A stretch of 64,000 nt of DNA from Lepidostoma basale (lineage: Eukaryota > Arthropoda > Insecta > Trichoptera > Lepidostomatidae). The position numbers and the translations under genes are program-made. Position 1 is the first letter of the stretch. Each line of letters starts with the position of its first letter. The stretch spans positions 620,001 to 684,000 of the forward strand of contig JAHDVF020001325.1 of the NCBI GenBank assembly GCA_022606425.2, in the 5' to 3' direction. The notes under the pieces were generated by a model. The model saw only the letters and a list, made by a program, of their open reading frames with translations, ran no database searches and was not told the DNA's origin. This document shows, one piece after another, positions 1 to 10,284 of this stretch.

Positions 1-330
1 AATGTATTTTGGGCGCTTGTCACGGTAATGAGTGTCGGGGGTGTAGTTAGGGTTTCTTGTATAGAGGGGTTTGGGTGTGTGGCAACTCTCTGAAAGAAAA
101 GTTCGGCCAGTGTGTGGATGTGTACGTCTAGAGTGGGGAGATCTACCTCAATGTGGAGTTGTGTAATCCTGGTCCAAAAGAGAGCACCCAGCGCAAGCAG
201 GATGACCTTGTTTAGCAGGATTTGAAGTTTACGTGTGTGACTCTGACCTGTGTGACCCCAGATGGGGGCTACGTAGGTGATTATGGGTCTAATTATAAAT
301 TAAAAAATCAGGAGTTTATTTTCGGTGTAT
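1..330 (-). pseudogene. Jockey-like LINE reverse transcriptase C-terminal tail (window edge)
   Basis: Read on the minus strand, about 85 codons from position 250 down to the window edge are open in one frame. They include RPIITYVAPIWG, then a K-L-Q-x-L-L-N-K stretch and HTLAELFFQRVATHPNP. This order (ITYAAPxWG, KLQxxQNK, then an FF..HPNP tail) is known from the end of Jockey-clade reverse transcriptases. One stop codon sits just upstream of the RPII motif, so the copy is dead or damaged. The remainder lies outside the window. No host function is implied. The family call comes from motif recall, not from a search. Confidence 0.6.
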
Positions 331-543
331 AGAGATCTATTTTTTTCTAACATCCAATGTGACTCCAAGGTACGTAGTTGTGTTAGTCCGGGGGACTGAT
401 TGGCCAAACATTTATTATAATATTTGATGAAATTTCGAAACAGGTAATAGTATTATTAATTCGCATTCTAATAAAAAAGTTTATTTTTTAGATTTTAAAT
501 GTATTTTGTTTCATCCTACTTATTTTTCTAATAATTCTGACAG

Positions 544-622
544 GTTTCAGAAACTCCCTATTATTGATTGGTTCAGCAGCGACTTACCGAAACCAGACAT
601 GGACATGGATCTTCTGGCTTAA
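544..622 (+). CDS. Possible terminal coding exon, unidentified
   Basis: An AG acceptor (542-543) after a T-rich tract opens a frame ending in KPDMDMDLLA and a TAA at 620-622. The frame is also open upstream for about 40 codons without an ATG. AATAAA occurs near 693. The peptide is acidic and hydrophilic and does not look like a random AT-rich translation, but it is very short. It could equally be a transposon remnant. I do not recognise it. Confidence 0.17.
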
Positions 623-825
623 GATATTTAGCTATTGTGGCTATACCTCTTACGTCTGATGGTAACATTGTTGTAAAGGTATTTGGTGGGTAAAATAAAT
701 ATGATAAAACTAAAATGTTTCAAATGTAAATAAAAGCTTTTATCGTGAACTTTTTCTTGATGATTCACATATTATCATGGGTTTTACATACATACTATTT
801 TGAATAATCTCGATATTATAATCAT

Positions 826-1078
826 AAAAAACCACCACACCTTTTCTCCGAAGGGGTAGGCGGAGAGAATGGACCACCATTCTGGTCCATCCTTGACAAA
901 CCCGTCGATACATACACACACATCGACTCTTCCGACCTCTCAAATAGCCGATCTTTAAAGTCTGATTGATATGGTCATGCCATGTTTGCCTCGGTCTTCC
1001 TCGCCTCCATATTCCATTACCATCGTTTACATATTCTTTCTTCATACATGCATTCCAAATATCCAAACTAACGCAACG
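826..1078 (-). mobile_element. RTE-type LINE 3' tail
   Basis: Minus-strand reading gives RRGRPRQTWHDHINQ followed by a CMYRRVCQ segment, then the 3' sequence 'cctctccgaag' family motif and an A/T tail. The same tail peptide (GRPRKTWHDQINQ ... CMTRCMNVEEAREVCQ ... WRSI) recurs at least a dozen times in this window. It is the C-terminus and 3' UTR of an RTE-like endonuclease-reverse transcriptase of the kind common in Lepidoptera. 5' truncation is the rule for these insertions. Confidence 0.7.
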
Positions 1079-1084
1079 ATCATT

Positions 1085-1222
1085 TCATGATCTGAATAAA
1101 AGTGGAGGGAGGGACTGGGGTGCTATGGATGCAGACTGCGCAGGAGAGATCCACATGGAGGGACATGGAGGAGGCTTTCGTCCAACAGTGGACGGCGATA
1201 AGCAGAAGAAGAAGAAGAGGAA
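1085..1222 (+). mobile_element. LINE 3' tail (second RTE-like family)
   Basis: The plus strand encodes a tail of the type 'WMQTAQERSTWRDMEEAFVQ' and ends in an AAG-rich run (agcagaagaagaagaag). This closing peptide and purine tail mark a different LINE family from the GTTA-tailed copies. Only the last 40 or so codons are left. Confidence 0.5.
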
Positions 1223-1261
1223 AATAATTTGCATTTTTACTTTTTCTTATCCCCAATTCTT

Positions 1262-1520
1262 ATAATATCGTCGGTCCAGCGGGCAGGGGGACGTTTAACT
1301 CTACGGAATTCTGCGTGCGGTCTCCATTCCTGAACTCATCTCCCCTATCAGCTGTCAGTTCTCCAACAAATCTCCGATAATATATATGCCCAAGCCACTG
1401 CCGCTTCAGCCCACTTATCCTCAGAGCCACCGCAGTCATATTTTGTTGTTGAATAAATTCATTTCTGATTCTGTCCCACAAGGTCATGCCAAGCATGGCT
1501 CTTTCCATGACACGCCATGG
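1262..1520 (-). pseudogene. LINE reverse transcriptase C-terminal fragment
   Basis: The minus-strand frame 1508-1260 reads MLGMTLWDRIRNEFIQ, then LKRQWLGHI and further degenerate tail. The order DRIRNE..I..(R/Q) then LKxxWxGHI is the typical end of RTE/BovB-like LINE ORFs. It lies tail to tail with the copy at 1085-1222, separated by about 40 bp. Confidence 0.6.
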
Positions 1521-1539
1521 AAATAAGATGTCATTTAAA

Positions 1540-3235
1540 TTTAATTCTCCTATTTCAATGATAAAAAATCAAACATTCTATAAAATTTTAATCAGTAAGT
1601 AATAAGTTCTATTTGTCAATGTGAATTTTTTCATTGTGATTAATTTCATGAATAATTATACAAAAAAAGAATTCTTATCCACCAGGATAAATTCCTTTGT
1701 ATAATTTAGAGGAATTGGGTGTGAACAATGTTATCACAGGTAGAATGTAAACATTTAAAACAATGAATGTTATCATTCCACACCAGTATGAGACATTAAC
1801 AACCAGTTATCTTTTAGAATTTCCTCGTCTAGATAAGTGTGGCGAATACTCTGATAATATTGATTATTGGAACATTCAGTTTAGTCTCTGGTAAAAAGTT
1901 AAATGGTGAACATCTCCCAAGTTTTTTTGTTCTAGAATACTTTTATTATTCTTTTTAAATGGTGAGAAGCTACATTAATATTTTCTATTATTATTTCTAT
2001 AATATCAGTGAAGTATTTATGAATTATATGAACATTAAAATGCATTTTTCGATCTGTCGAAAACTATAACACAATAAGTTTTAATGTTTTAAACCTTTAT
2101 CGTTAGAAGTTTTTAAACATATATATCAAGTGATGTAAACAGAAAAGATGATTTAAGAATGGTTTATTAAAGAAAAGAAAAAACACTACTATGGAATTCC
2201 ACATTGTCAATGTATTCAACTAAAGAGAAAAGCAATGTTCTAATTTAATAAATATTTAAAATATGTACTTGGTTTAAAGAAGAAATTACATAAAGCTATT
2301 TTACCTTTTTATACACAAATTTAGTTGTGTATCATTAGGTGATTATGTTCATTTCAAGCACTTCCAATTGCCATTTTAAATATTTATAATGTAATGAAGG
2401 TTATAATGCATCACAGAAATGATATATATGTACCCACTTATTAATTATATAAATAGGTGTATGAATCACAAACTAATTTGATAGTTAAATATTAGGTATA
2501 CTTATTATTAAAGTATGTTTTCCAATGCACCATTTTCAAATATCAATTTTATGATTTAATATTTTATTTGTCTAAAGTGAAAAGTTTATAATTATGTATA
2601 TCCTATATAACTCAAGCATTCACAAAAATCAACAGCCCACCAAACCACATTTCAAACAATGTTTCCAACAGATGTAAAAAGAAATGCCACAAGAGTTGAC
2701 TTTCCTTATGTCAGAAGTCCATGTGCAAGTTCATTGTTATTCACTCTTTCTGCTTTCTATTAAAATAGATATTCTAATAAGATTGAAATGCTTAAATAAT
2801 TTTCGTATTTTCTATACATTGTTTGAAATAGTTACGACAATTCCACACGAATGAATCACTATTAAGAATGAAGATAATGTTAGTACTAAGAACTGAAACA
2901 GAGATAAGTTTTTGGAAAGTGTTTTTAAACAATGTACTCCTTAAAAGGTTCTATATCACTTTAATGACTAATGTCAACTTTGAATTTATTTTTTTAAATA
3001 GAAATTCATCACTTATTATTTTAATCATAGGATGTAAAATTATTTTATTAGAAGGTGTGTCTATAAACATCCCTTTTTTAATTATTCCTTTCAATATAAT
3101 ATAATAAATCAAGTGATCACTTTAATTTATAGTGAGAGCTTATATAATGCTATGCTTTTGTTTGAAATACTTTTTATTTCGAAAGATAGTTATGATAATA
3201 ATAATTAATAAATAAATATATTTATTAATTATTAT
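1540..3235. other. AT-rich stretch without a recognisable gene
   Basis: Very AT-rich, with scattered stops in all frames. The longest frame, 2868-3104 plus, is low-complexity hydrophobic (N, I, L, F) and has no support. About 2630-2690 resembles the Jockey-like tail at 35.8 kb (CAACCCACCAAA-type and AACAATGTTTCC-type stretches) and may be a relic. It could contain upstream exons of gene A that I cannot see. Confidence 0.4.
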
Positions 3236-3245
3236 TAAATAAATA

Positions 3246-4153
3246 TAGAGCTGAAAGGGTTGGATGTAGGTGCCAAAATGAGCGGAGTGTCAGTAAGCTG
3301 TCTCTTGTATGCGGATGACGCTGTCCTACTTGCAGACAACGAGCATGAACTACAAGTCTTGGTGAATTGTATGTATGAGGTATGCATGCGAAATGATCTG
3401 ATGATGAATGTTAATAAGTCCAAAGTAATGATTTTTGAAAAGGAAGAAACCATGACAGTCTGCAACATTAGCGTGAATGGTGAAAATTTGGAGCAAGTAG
3501 TTGAGTTTGTGTATTTAGGTAGTATGTTTACAAAAGATGGGCGAGTGGAGAGGGATATTAAAAGAAGGGTTGGGGCAGGCAACAAAGTGAATGGTGCACT
3601 TAAAGTCGTCATCGCAAACAAAAACCTATCCAAAAAAGCCACAATGGCAGTGCACAATGGTGTTCTTCTACCGACCCTTATGTATGGTAGCGAAGCATGG
3701 AACTGGCAAAATAAGGATGAAAGTAGAATAAATGCAGTAGAAATGAGATCTCTTAGACGAATGTGTGGATACTCTGTGTATGATAGTGTCGAATGAAAAT
3801 ATAAGAAAAGAATGCTGTGCGAATGATGGTGTTATGAATAAAATAATGAAAGGATCATTAAGATGGTTTGGACATATGGAAAGAATGAATAAAGAAAGAA
3901 TGGTAAAAAAATTATATGTTAATGATGTAAATGGAACCAGAAATAGAGGAAGACCGAGGAAAACGTGGCACGATCAAATAAATCAAATATTGAATGTCGT
4001 CCATGTGAGGAGTCAGAGAAATCGACGCGCATGCATGACATGATGTATGAATGTTGAGGAAGCGAGAGAAATATTTCAGGAAAGAAAAGTGTGGCAGTCC
4101 ATTCTTTCTGCCTACCCCTTCGGCGAGACGGCGTGATGGTTAGTTAGTTAGTT
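3246..4153 (+). mobile_element. RTE-type LINE, 5'-truncated, inserted in an intron of gene A
   Basis: Starts inside the reverse transcriptase palm just before LLYADDAVLLAD, the catalytic YADD box (motif C), and continues through EFVYLGSMFTKDGRVE, LMYGSEAWNWQ and RSLRRMCG. A frameshift near 3790 moves reading to the frame 3765-4043, which carries LRWFGHMERM and GRPRKTWHDQINQ. The 3' UTR (cctaccccttcgg..gacggcgtgatg) ends in GTTAGTTAGTTAGTTA. RTE elements integrate by target-primed reverse transcription, which explains the 5' truncation and the tetranucleotide tail. The element ends about 20 bp upstream of the splice acceptor of the exon at 4173. Confidence 0.85.
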
Positions 4154-4172
4154 AATATTTATTTTCTTCTAG

Positions 4173-4327
4173 GCTGATGAGGTGGACATACATTTAGTAG
4201 TTTACATCTGGTGCGGGGTTCTCTCTGGACTATGGGTGATTCTCTTCTTCTGTACAATATACCTTTGTGTGCAAATCAAGAAGATGAGCCAACCTCGACA
4301 ACCAACACTACCATCGCACAATATAAA
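4173..4327 (+). CDS. Gene A, exon with transmembrane segment
   Basis: The exon follows an acceptor (atttattttcttctAG, 4171-4172) and ends at a GTAAGC donor (4328). It is 155 nt, open in one frame: ADEVDIH, then a strongly hydrophobic stretch (LVVYIWCGVLSGLWVILFF), CTIYLCVQIKKM and a polar PRQPTLPSHN tail. The profile is a single membrane-spanning helix followed by a basic, probably cytoplasmic, segment. It ends in phase 2, matching the next exon at 6505. The three exons together give the last 138 residues of the protein. Earlier exons are not visible; they may lie left of the RTE insertion or outside the window. I do not recognise the family; a small junctional or receptor-like membrane protein is possible. 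Confidence 0.75.
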
Positions 4328-5034
4328 GTAAGCTTTGTAAACAGATATTTTTCAATTGCTTGATAAGCTGTGTTTGAACTAATTAAACTCTTGTGAAGAT
4401 TGGCTTGAATCTCAAATTAGACCAATAAAATAAAAAGCATAACAAGAAACAAGTTTTTTTATGTGCCCTGTAATCTTGAATTTCTGCAATAGACTGGTAA
4501 ATACAGTCTTCAAATATGTAATGGGAAATTGACAATTTACTCAGATTGTCCCAAATTAGCTATGACTAAAATGAAGAATTTCCAGATTCAAATCTGAGAT
4601 AACAAATTAGGTTTTTGTTAGCCTAAACCACTAAATATGATTAATGATTAATGATTAATTTTATACAATCAATATCTTGATATTTCTAAGTATGCAAATC
4701 TTCAGCGAACTGCGTTAATCCATTTCCAATTTATGAGTTTAAAACTATGTTCACAAGATTGAAGTGATGGTAGAAAATAAAGTATTTAAAAAATTATATC
4801 CAAGATTCTTTCATTCACAGTTAAAATCAGGAACACATTTGATCCAATTTTAATCTTCTGATAATACTAAACCCATGTAACAACAATGATTGTATCTTAT
4901 AATCCCAACCATATTGCCATAGTAGAAGAACTGCGGTATTTATGCTTTAATCTTCAGAGTATAATTGCATTTCAAAGCCTTATTACATTGTTATTGTGGA
5001 TAGAACAAGATATCTAATAATTTTTTATGGATGA

Positions 5035-5205
5035 TAACACTGTTTTCTCCACTTTTGAGTTTATTTTTCTTGACATGTTAAAATTTTTTACCTTCATCAT
5101 TGGGAAAACGATATAAACAGTTTGTATCATTCTCCCGATGATGAAGATGTAAAACCTTCGAAACACGTCAAGAAAAATAAACTCTAAAGTGGTAAAAACA
5201 GTATT
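5035..5205 (+). repeat. Foldback repeat with hammerhead-like core (family F2)
   Basis: Two arms are near-complementary: CCACTTTTGAGTTTATTTTT (left, about 5050) and AAAAATAAACTCTAAAGTGG (right, about 5174). The right arm contains CCGATGA (5135-5141), a GAAG..CTTC hairpin, GAAAC and ACGTC, then AATAAA. This is the same family as 44110-44290. See the hammerhead findings for the core alignment. Confidence 0.6.
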
Positions 5206-5269
5206 TAATATGTTTTATCAATATGGAATTTTACAGTGTTAAAGATTTGTTTTGATAAGTTTATAAGAT

Positions 5270-5627
5270 AAGTACGAAATAAGGAAGAAATGTAAGGCAG
5301 ATGATTGTATCATTAGTAAAATTAAAAAAGGATCCCTAAGATGGTTTGGACATATGGAACGAATGAAAAAGAGAAGAATGGTTAAAATGTTGTATACAAG
5401 CAGTTTGAGTGGAAAGAGAAGCCATGAAAGACCAAGGAAAGTATGGTATGACCATATTAATCAAATACTGAAAGGCAGCCACATTCGAAGTCAGAAAAAT
5501 TGACGAGGGTGCATGTTACGTTGTATGAATGTGGACGAAGCTAGAGAGGTAAGTCAGGACAAAACGGTATGGCGGTCCATCCTCTCTGCCTACCCCTTTT
5601 GGGAAATGGCATGATGGTTAGTTAGTT
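5270..5627 (+). mobile_element. RTE-type LINE 3' tail
   Basis: Reads KCKADDCI-type sequence, LRWFGHMERM, a degenerate GRPRK block and CMNVDEA(R)EV, then the 3' UTR and a GTTAGTT tail. The GTTA tail is the target of the hAT MITE that begins at 5628, so this LINE is older than the MITE. The frame is broken by substitutions (for example a stop replacing the conserved RRAC arginine codon). Confidence 0.7.
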
Positions 5628-5939
5628 CAGTGTTCCGCAAAGTTTTCTCACCTACGGCACACCTAATTTCTTCCTAGAATTCCGCGGCACACCAAAAGCT
5701 AAAACTCTATCTGGACGTAGACGTCGATCAACTCGGGAGACGTTGGTAACCTTTTATTTTGCCAGCAACTTCCGGCCAGTAGAAATCTGCGGACCTTTTT
5801 CACGAAAAAGCTGAATAGCCTAAAAAAAAATCACCAACGTTCCGACTAAATATTTTTTTCTTTATGTATTTGGCCACGGCACACCTGATCCGGCTCACGG
5901 CACACTAGTGTGCCGCGGCACACCGTTTGCGGAACACTG
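5628..5939. mobile_element. hAT-type MITE, 312 bp, with 8-bp target duplication
   Basis: The ends are inverted: CAGTGTTCCGCAAA (5628) and TTTGCGGAACACTG (ending 5939). The 8-bp AGTTAGTT occurs on both sides (5620-5627 and 5940-5947), the duplication length expected of hAT transposases. There is no coding capacity. The interior repeats CGGCACACC-type words. It was inserted into the GTTA tail of the upstream RTE copy. Confidence 0.85.
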
Positions 5940-6089
5940 AGTTAGTTAATCACAAATGTTTATGAATATAAAAATGCTTTAAAAATGCATTTTTATATTC
6001 ATATTCTAATCTTTAAATAGTTCGAGTATAACTTTTATCATTCTTGTTACCTATATTTGTATCATATAGAATATAGTAGAATCCTTCGT

Positions 6090-6238
6090 GGCCATTGGTG
6101 GCGATGAGGTTCGCAACCCATCACACCGCGTCTCCCGCGGGGCGAAAAGAGAAGGATGGAGTGCCGCATCAGTAAAAGTGTGACAGTCCATTCTTTCTGC
6201 CTACCCTTTCGGGGAGACGGCGTGATGGTTAGTTAGTT
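6090..6238 (+). mobile_element. SINE-like repeat sharing the RTE 3' end
   Basis: The head (GAGGTTCGCAACCCATCACA..CCGCGTCTCCCGCGGGG) is unrelated to the RTE ORF, whereas the last 60 bp or so (GTGTGACAGTCCATTCTTTC..GGGGAGACGGCGTGATGG) plus GTTAGTTAG equal the RTE 3' UTR. The same head-tail fusion recurs at 28262-28430 and 41925-42090, both minus. A LINE-derived 3' tail on a foreign head is how SINEs borrow LINE machinery. GGTTCGCAACCC resembles a Pol III B box with one mismatch; a convincing A box is not seen. Confidence 0.6.
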
Positions 6239-6504
6239 TTAAAAATGCATAAAAAATATAGGTATAAGTCAGCAATCTCACTGCTGCTACCTCAGTACAA
6301 TCTTTGTAAGCTAACCGATTAATATTCTTTATCCCCAATGATTTATTTATACTGACTTTTAAATCTTTACAATGGAAAATTAATATTCAATGACAATCTA
6401 TATGTATTGAAAGACATTAAATAATAATTGTATTTCTGACTTCCTTTGACTGTTATAATAATAGTAAAGGCTGATTTTAAAAGTAAAAATTTCAAACCTT
6501 TCAG

Positions 6505-6621
6505 TAACCCCAGAGCACTTTCAACAAAAGCCAACTCTGTCTATAGCTATGGAAGTCCTGCTATAGCTCCAGATGAAGAGTTGGGAAGACGAGGATATTC
6601 TGCCCACGGACCTCAAAACAA
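6505..6621 (+). CDS. Gene A, second visible exon
   Basis: 117 nt between a tttcAG acceptor (6503-6504) and a GTAAGA donor (6622). It enters and leaves with a split AA|T codon, so the frame is continuous with 4173-4327 and 7864-8008. Translation is polar and Ser/Tyr-rich: SVYSYGSPAIAPDEELGRRG, then YSAHGPQN. This is consistent with a flexible cytoplasmic tail after the membrane helix. Confidence 0.75.
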
Positions 6622-7863
6622 GTAAGACAAAATAATAAAAGTTAACTTACTATTTCATTTATAAATTCGCAATCTTTTGAGGTCTCTCACCTCTTTTTGA
6701 AAAATAATTATTCACAACCCCGTTTTATAAAAAACAAAAAGACACAGACCCGCTTTCTTAAAATTGATAGTATAATATTTTTTTTTTAGCTTTTTAAAAT
6801 AGCGATTCAATGGTGATTATGTATAGAAAATTAATTTATAAAAATGTATCAGTATATTGATGTAATTACTAGATGTTTGATAACAAACATATTTATATAT
6901 GTTATTAAAAAAAACTACATCTAATATTATTATTGAGGTTGCGATAATTACTAGAGTTTTAAGACATTTTTAATTTTGAAGAATTTTCAATGCATTCATG
7001 CAAGCATTTCCTAGAGGGCGGCAGTTACAAAATTTGCCTTGGAAAAACACTCTCTTAGATCTCTTTAAAGTCCACCATTTGGCGGTTTGGACCGCATAGG
7101 AAACCACTGATCTAATTTATTAACTTACTATAAAAAATTAAAAGTTGCTTTTGGTATCATTATATTTTGACTAAATTCATTGTATTTCTTCATACCACCA
7201 CTAAAATATAAATAGTTCGAGTATAACTTTTATCATTCTTGTTACCTATATTTGTATCATATAGAATATAGTAGAATCCTTCGTACATTTTTTTCTGACA
7301 TTTGAATACAAACATTTGAGAAAAAAACATTATTATCATTTCAAATTAAATGGGTTGCTTAGAGTTGGAACGGAACTTTAATAAAAATACATTATTATCT
7401 GATAAAAAAATACCAAAAAACCAAAGTTAAATACGAAATTGATAAATTATTATATCAATTATATTTGATATTTATTGATACAAGTACTTAAACATTTTAC
7501 ATGTTGCAAACCTGTGATTTGTCAAGTAGGTATAAGCTCTGATTAAAAAAGTAATTCTTGTGATAAGCACTTTAACTAAGTTAACAATATAATATTTAGT
7601 TTGATCAACCTAAGCTGGTTGATTGAAAATCATATTGCTTTGTAAACAGGTTTAATGTATGTGTTTATAATAACAGTGAAACTGAATGTCAAATTTTAAA
7701 TGATTTTTTTAGTTATTACTTTTTGTAAATCTCAGATTACTACACATACTACAAATTAGATCTTGTAATCTTTCATTGGCTGATTAACAAAAAGATAATA
7801 AGTGTTTAGAATTAGGTTTTTTGCAAAATTGATTGATTAAATTTATTCTTTGTAACTTTGCAG
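6622..7863 (+). other. Gene A last intron
   Basis: GTAAGA to a gcAG acceptor. AT-rich, with no repeats I recognise apart from the second copy (7209-7284) of the 76-bp sequence also found at 6014-6089. Confidence 0.6.
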
Positions 7864-8008
7864 TAAAACTATTGATAACATGGATGATGGCTACTTCGCT
7901 GGTGATTACAACATTCCTTCCCCCCGTCAGCCATCGAGTCCAATGTCTCCTTCAGGAAGGAACAATCCTAACTTCTCCTATGGAACACAAATGAAGGGGG
8001 ACTACTGA
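7864..8008 (+). CDS. Gene A, terminal coding exon
   Basis: The exon follows the acceptor at 7862-7863 and ends with TGA at 8006-8008. It reads KTIDNMDDGYFAGDYNIPS, a Pro/Ser-rich stretch (PRQPSSPMSPSGRNN) and ends GTQMKGDY. The SP-rich tail looks phosphorylatable; the last residues do not form a clear PDZ ligand. A polyadenylation signal AATAAA lies at 8156-8161, about 150 bp after the stop. The frame matches the two preceding exons, so this is the true C-terminus. Confidence 0.78.
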
Positions 8009-8760
8009 GGGGCTAGATAATTGAAGAAGAGTATAAAGCGAACTATTAAATTACTCAGTCTTAAGATGTCAAGTAATAATTAAAGTCATTACTTTTACTA
8101 ATTCTAAATTGCCATTGACTATTACACTGGATCGAAGACTTGTTTTACGCGAATGAATAAATTATCTTAGCTGTGATAAGAAGAAAAATGAAAAAAAAAT
8201 AGGTAATCTTATAATGAGGAAGGTTTTTCTTGTCATAAAATGCTATTTATTTTAGATTTTAAAATTCTGATACTATTGATATCACATATCTGACCATTTA
8301 AAAATAACAGATACCTAAATTATATACGTAAAACGTGTTGAAATAAGCAGTAATTTCAATAGTTGGGTATTTATTACTCATTTCTGTCATTCGATCAAAT
8401 CAATAATTGCATTCAGCTTTGAAAATCTTATGTTATAACATAAATAAACAAAAAAGTGCATTTTTAATTCATTAGTGTCTGTTTTAGATAATAATAATGT
8501 AGAATGAACAACCAATACTGTATTTTGCGAATGATAAGATGCATCGGACCATACGATGCACCCCACATTTTTGGTTGAATTTTGAGAGTAAAAAAATGCA
8601 TCATATGGTCCGAAAAATACGGTATATATTTTAAGAATTATGATCTTTATGTCTGCGAAGAAAGTGTATTCCTAATATGTTAAACATTCAGTATGTTATT
8701 TTACTCATATCTGATTAATTATTTAATAAACAGTATTATTTATTTGTAGGTTAGATTAAT
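8009..8760. other. Gene A 3' UTR and AT-rich intergenic DNA
   Basis: The first 150-200 bp are probably 3' UTR of gene A. From about 8510 to 8630 there is an imperfect inverted pair (TGCATCGGACCATACGATGCA and TGCATCATATGGTCCG), perhaps a MITE remnant. Nothing else is recognised. Confidence 0.4.
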
Positions 8761-8785
8761 TAATTAATTAGGAAAAGGATCCCAT

Positions 8786-9902
8786 ATGGAATGTGGAAAC
8801 TACGGAGCTATTAGTATTTTGAGTGTTGTTGGTAAAATCTATGGCAGAATTTTAATAGAAAGAGTAAGAAAGACGACGAGTGATAGAGTTTGGGATATGC
8901 AAGGCGCTTTTATGAATGGCAGAGGATGCATGGATCAAATTTTTGCACTTCATACAGTGACAGAGAAGTTTATGGCCAAAAACCGTAAACTCTTCTGTGC
9001 GTTTGTCGATTTGCAAAAAGCATATGATCGCGTAGATAGAGGTAAACTGTGGGAAATATTGTCGGAATATGGAATAAACACAAAACTGATCACGGCAATT
9101 ACATCGCTGTACACAGAAAGCACTGCTAGTGTCAGAGTAAATGGGGATCTTACAGCCTGGTTTGATATCAATAAAGGTGTCAAACAGGGGTGTGTAATGT
9201 CTCCATGGTTGTTTAATCTATATATGGACAAGTGTATGAAAGAGCTGAAAGGGTTGGAAGCAGGTGCAAAAATGGAAGATGTTTCAGTAAGCTGTTTGTT
9301 GTATGCGGACGACGCTGTGCTACTTGCAGACAACGAGCACGAACTGCAAGCCCTGGTGTCTAGTATGTATGAGGTATGCAAGCGATACGATTTGATGATG
9401 AATGTGAATAAGTCTAAGGTAATGATTTTCGAAAAAGAAGGAAGCATGACAGTCTGCAACATTAGTGTAAACGGTGAAAATCTGGAACAAGTGGATGAAT
9501 TTGTTTATTTAGGAAGTATGTTTACAAAGGAAGGGAGGGTGGAGAAGGATATTGAAAGAAGGGTTGGGGCAGGCAACAGAATAAATGGTGCACTTAAAGT
9601 TGTCATCGCAAACAAAAGCCTATCCAAAAAAGCTAAGATGGCAGTACAATGGTGTTCTTGTGCCGACACTTATGTATGGAAGTGAAGCATGGAACTGCAA
9701 AAGAAGGATGAATGTAAATAAATGCAGTAGAAATGAGATCTCTAAGACGAATGTGTGGCAAATCTGTATATGATAGAGTGACAAATGCAAGTATAAGAAG
9801 TGAATGTGGTGCGAATGAAAGTGTTATGAACAAAATAAGGAAAGGGTCATTAAGATGGTTTGGACAAATGGAAAGAATGAGTGAAGACAGAATGGTAAAG
9901 AA
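8786..9902 (+). pseudogene. RTE-type reverse transcriptase, frameshifted
   Basis: The longest RT frame in the window: about 290 codons from MECGNYGAISILSVVGKIYG. Palm motifs are in order: AFVDLQKAYDRV (motif A with its Asp, about residue 70), GVKQGCVMSPWLFNLYMD (motif B, about 130) and SCLLYADDAVLLADNEHE (motif C, about 170), followed by EFVYLGSMF. A 2-nt loss near 9647 (AVQW where AVHNG is expected) and at least one more indel break the frame; the tail continues as LMYGSEAW and LRWFGQMERM. The upstream endonuclease domain is missing. A second RTE fragment interrupts the tail at 9903. Confidence 0.85.
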
Positions 9903-10147
9903 AACTAACTAACTAACTAACTAACCATCACGCAATGGACTGCCACACCTTTCTTTCCTGACATATTTCTCTCGCTTCCTCAACATTCATACATCGTGTC
10001 ATGCAGGCGCGTCGATTTCTCTGACTCCTCACATGGCCGACATTCAATATTTGATTTATTTGATCGTGCCACGTTTTCCTTGGTCTTCCTCTATTTCTGG
10101 TACCATTTACATCATTAACATATAATTTTTTTACCATTCTTTCTAGA
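9903..10147 (-). mobile_element. RTE LINE 3' fragment nested in another RTE, with 14-bp target duplication
   Basis: The GTTA tail lies at 9903-9925 (as aactaacta) and the body runs leftwards into GRPRKTWHDQINQ and CMTRCMNVEEAREICQ (frame 10137-9928). AGAATGGTAAAGAA flanks it at 9889-9902 and 10148-10161. The two halves of the host RTE join cleanly when the insert is removed. A 5' truncated body, tandem tail and direct target duplication are direct evidence of target-primed reverse transcription. Confidence 0.85.
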
Positions 10148-10283
10148 AGAATGGTAAAGAAGGGATATGTAAACGGCGTGAACGGAGCGAGAGACGTATG
10201 TCAGGACAGAACAGTGTGGCGTTCCATTCTTTCTGCCTACCCCTCCGGAGAGACGGCGTGATGGTAAGTTAGTTAGTTAGTTA
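10148..10283 (+). mobile_element. Remaining 3' end of the interrupted RTE
   Basis: Resumes with MVKKGYVNGVNGARD, skips the usual WHDQINQ block (internal deletion), then CQDRTVWRSILSAYPS and the 3' UTR, ending GTTAGTTAGTTAG at about 10283. Confidence 0.7.
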
Positions 10284-10284
10284 G

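Larger units (their letters stand above)
4328..6504 (+). other. Gene A intron with nested repeats
   Basis: Bounded by GTAAGC and a tttcAG acceptor (6503-6504). It carries a foldback repeat with a hammerhead-like core (about 5035-5205), an RTE tail (5270-5627), a hAT MITE (5628-5939), one half of a 76-bp direct repeat (6014-6089) and a SINE (6090-6238). The remainder is plain AT-rich sequence. Confidence 0.65.
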
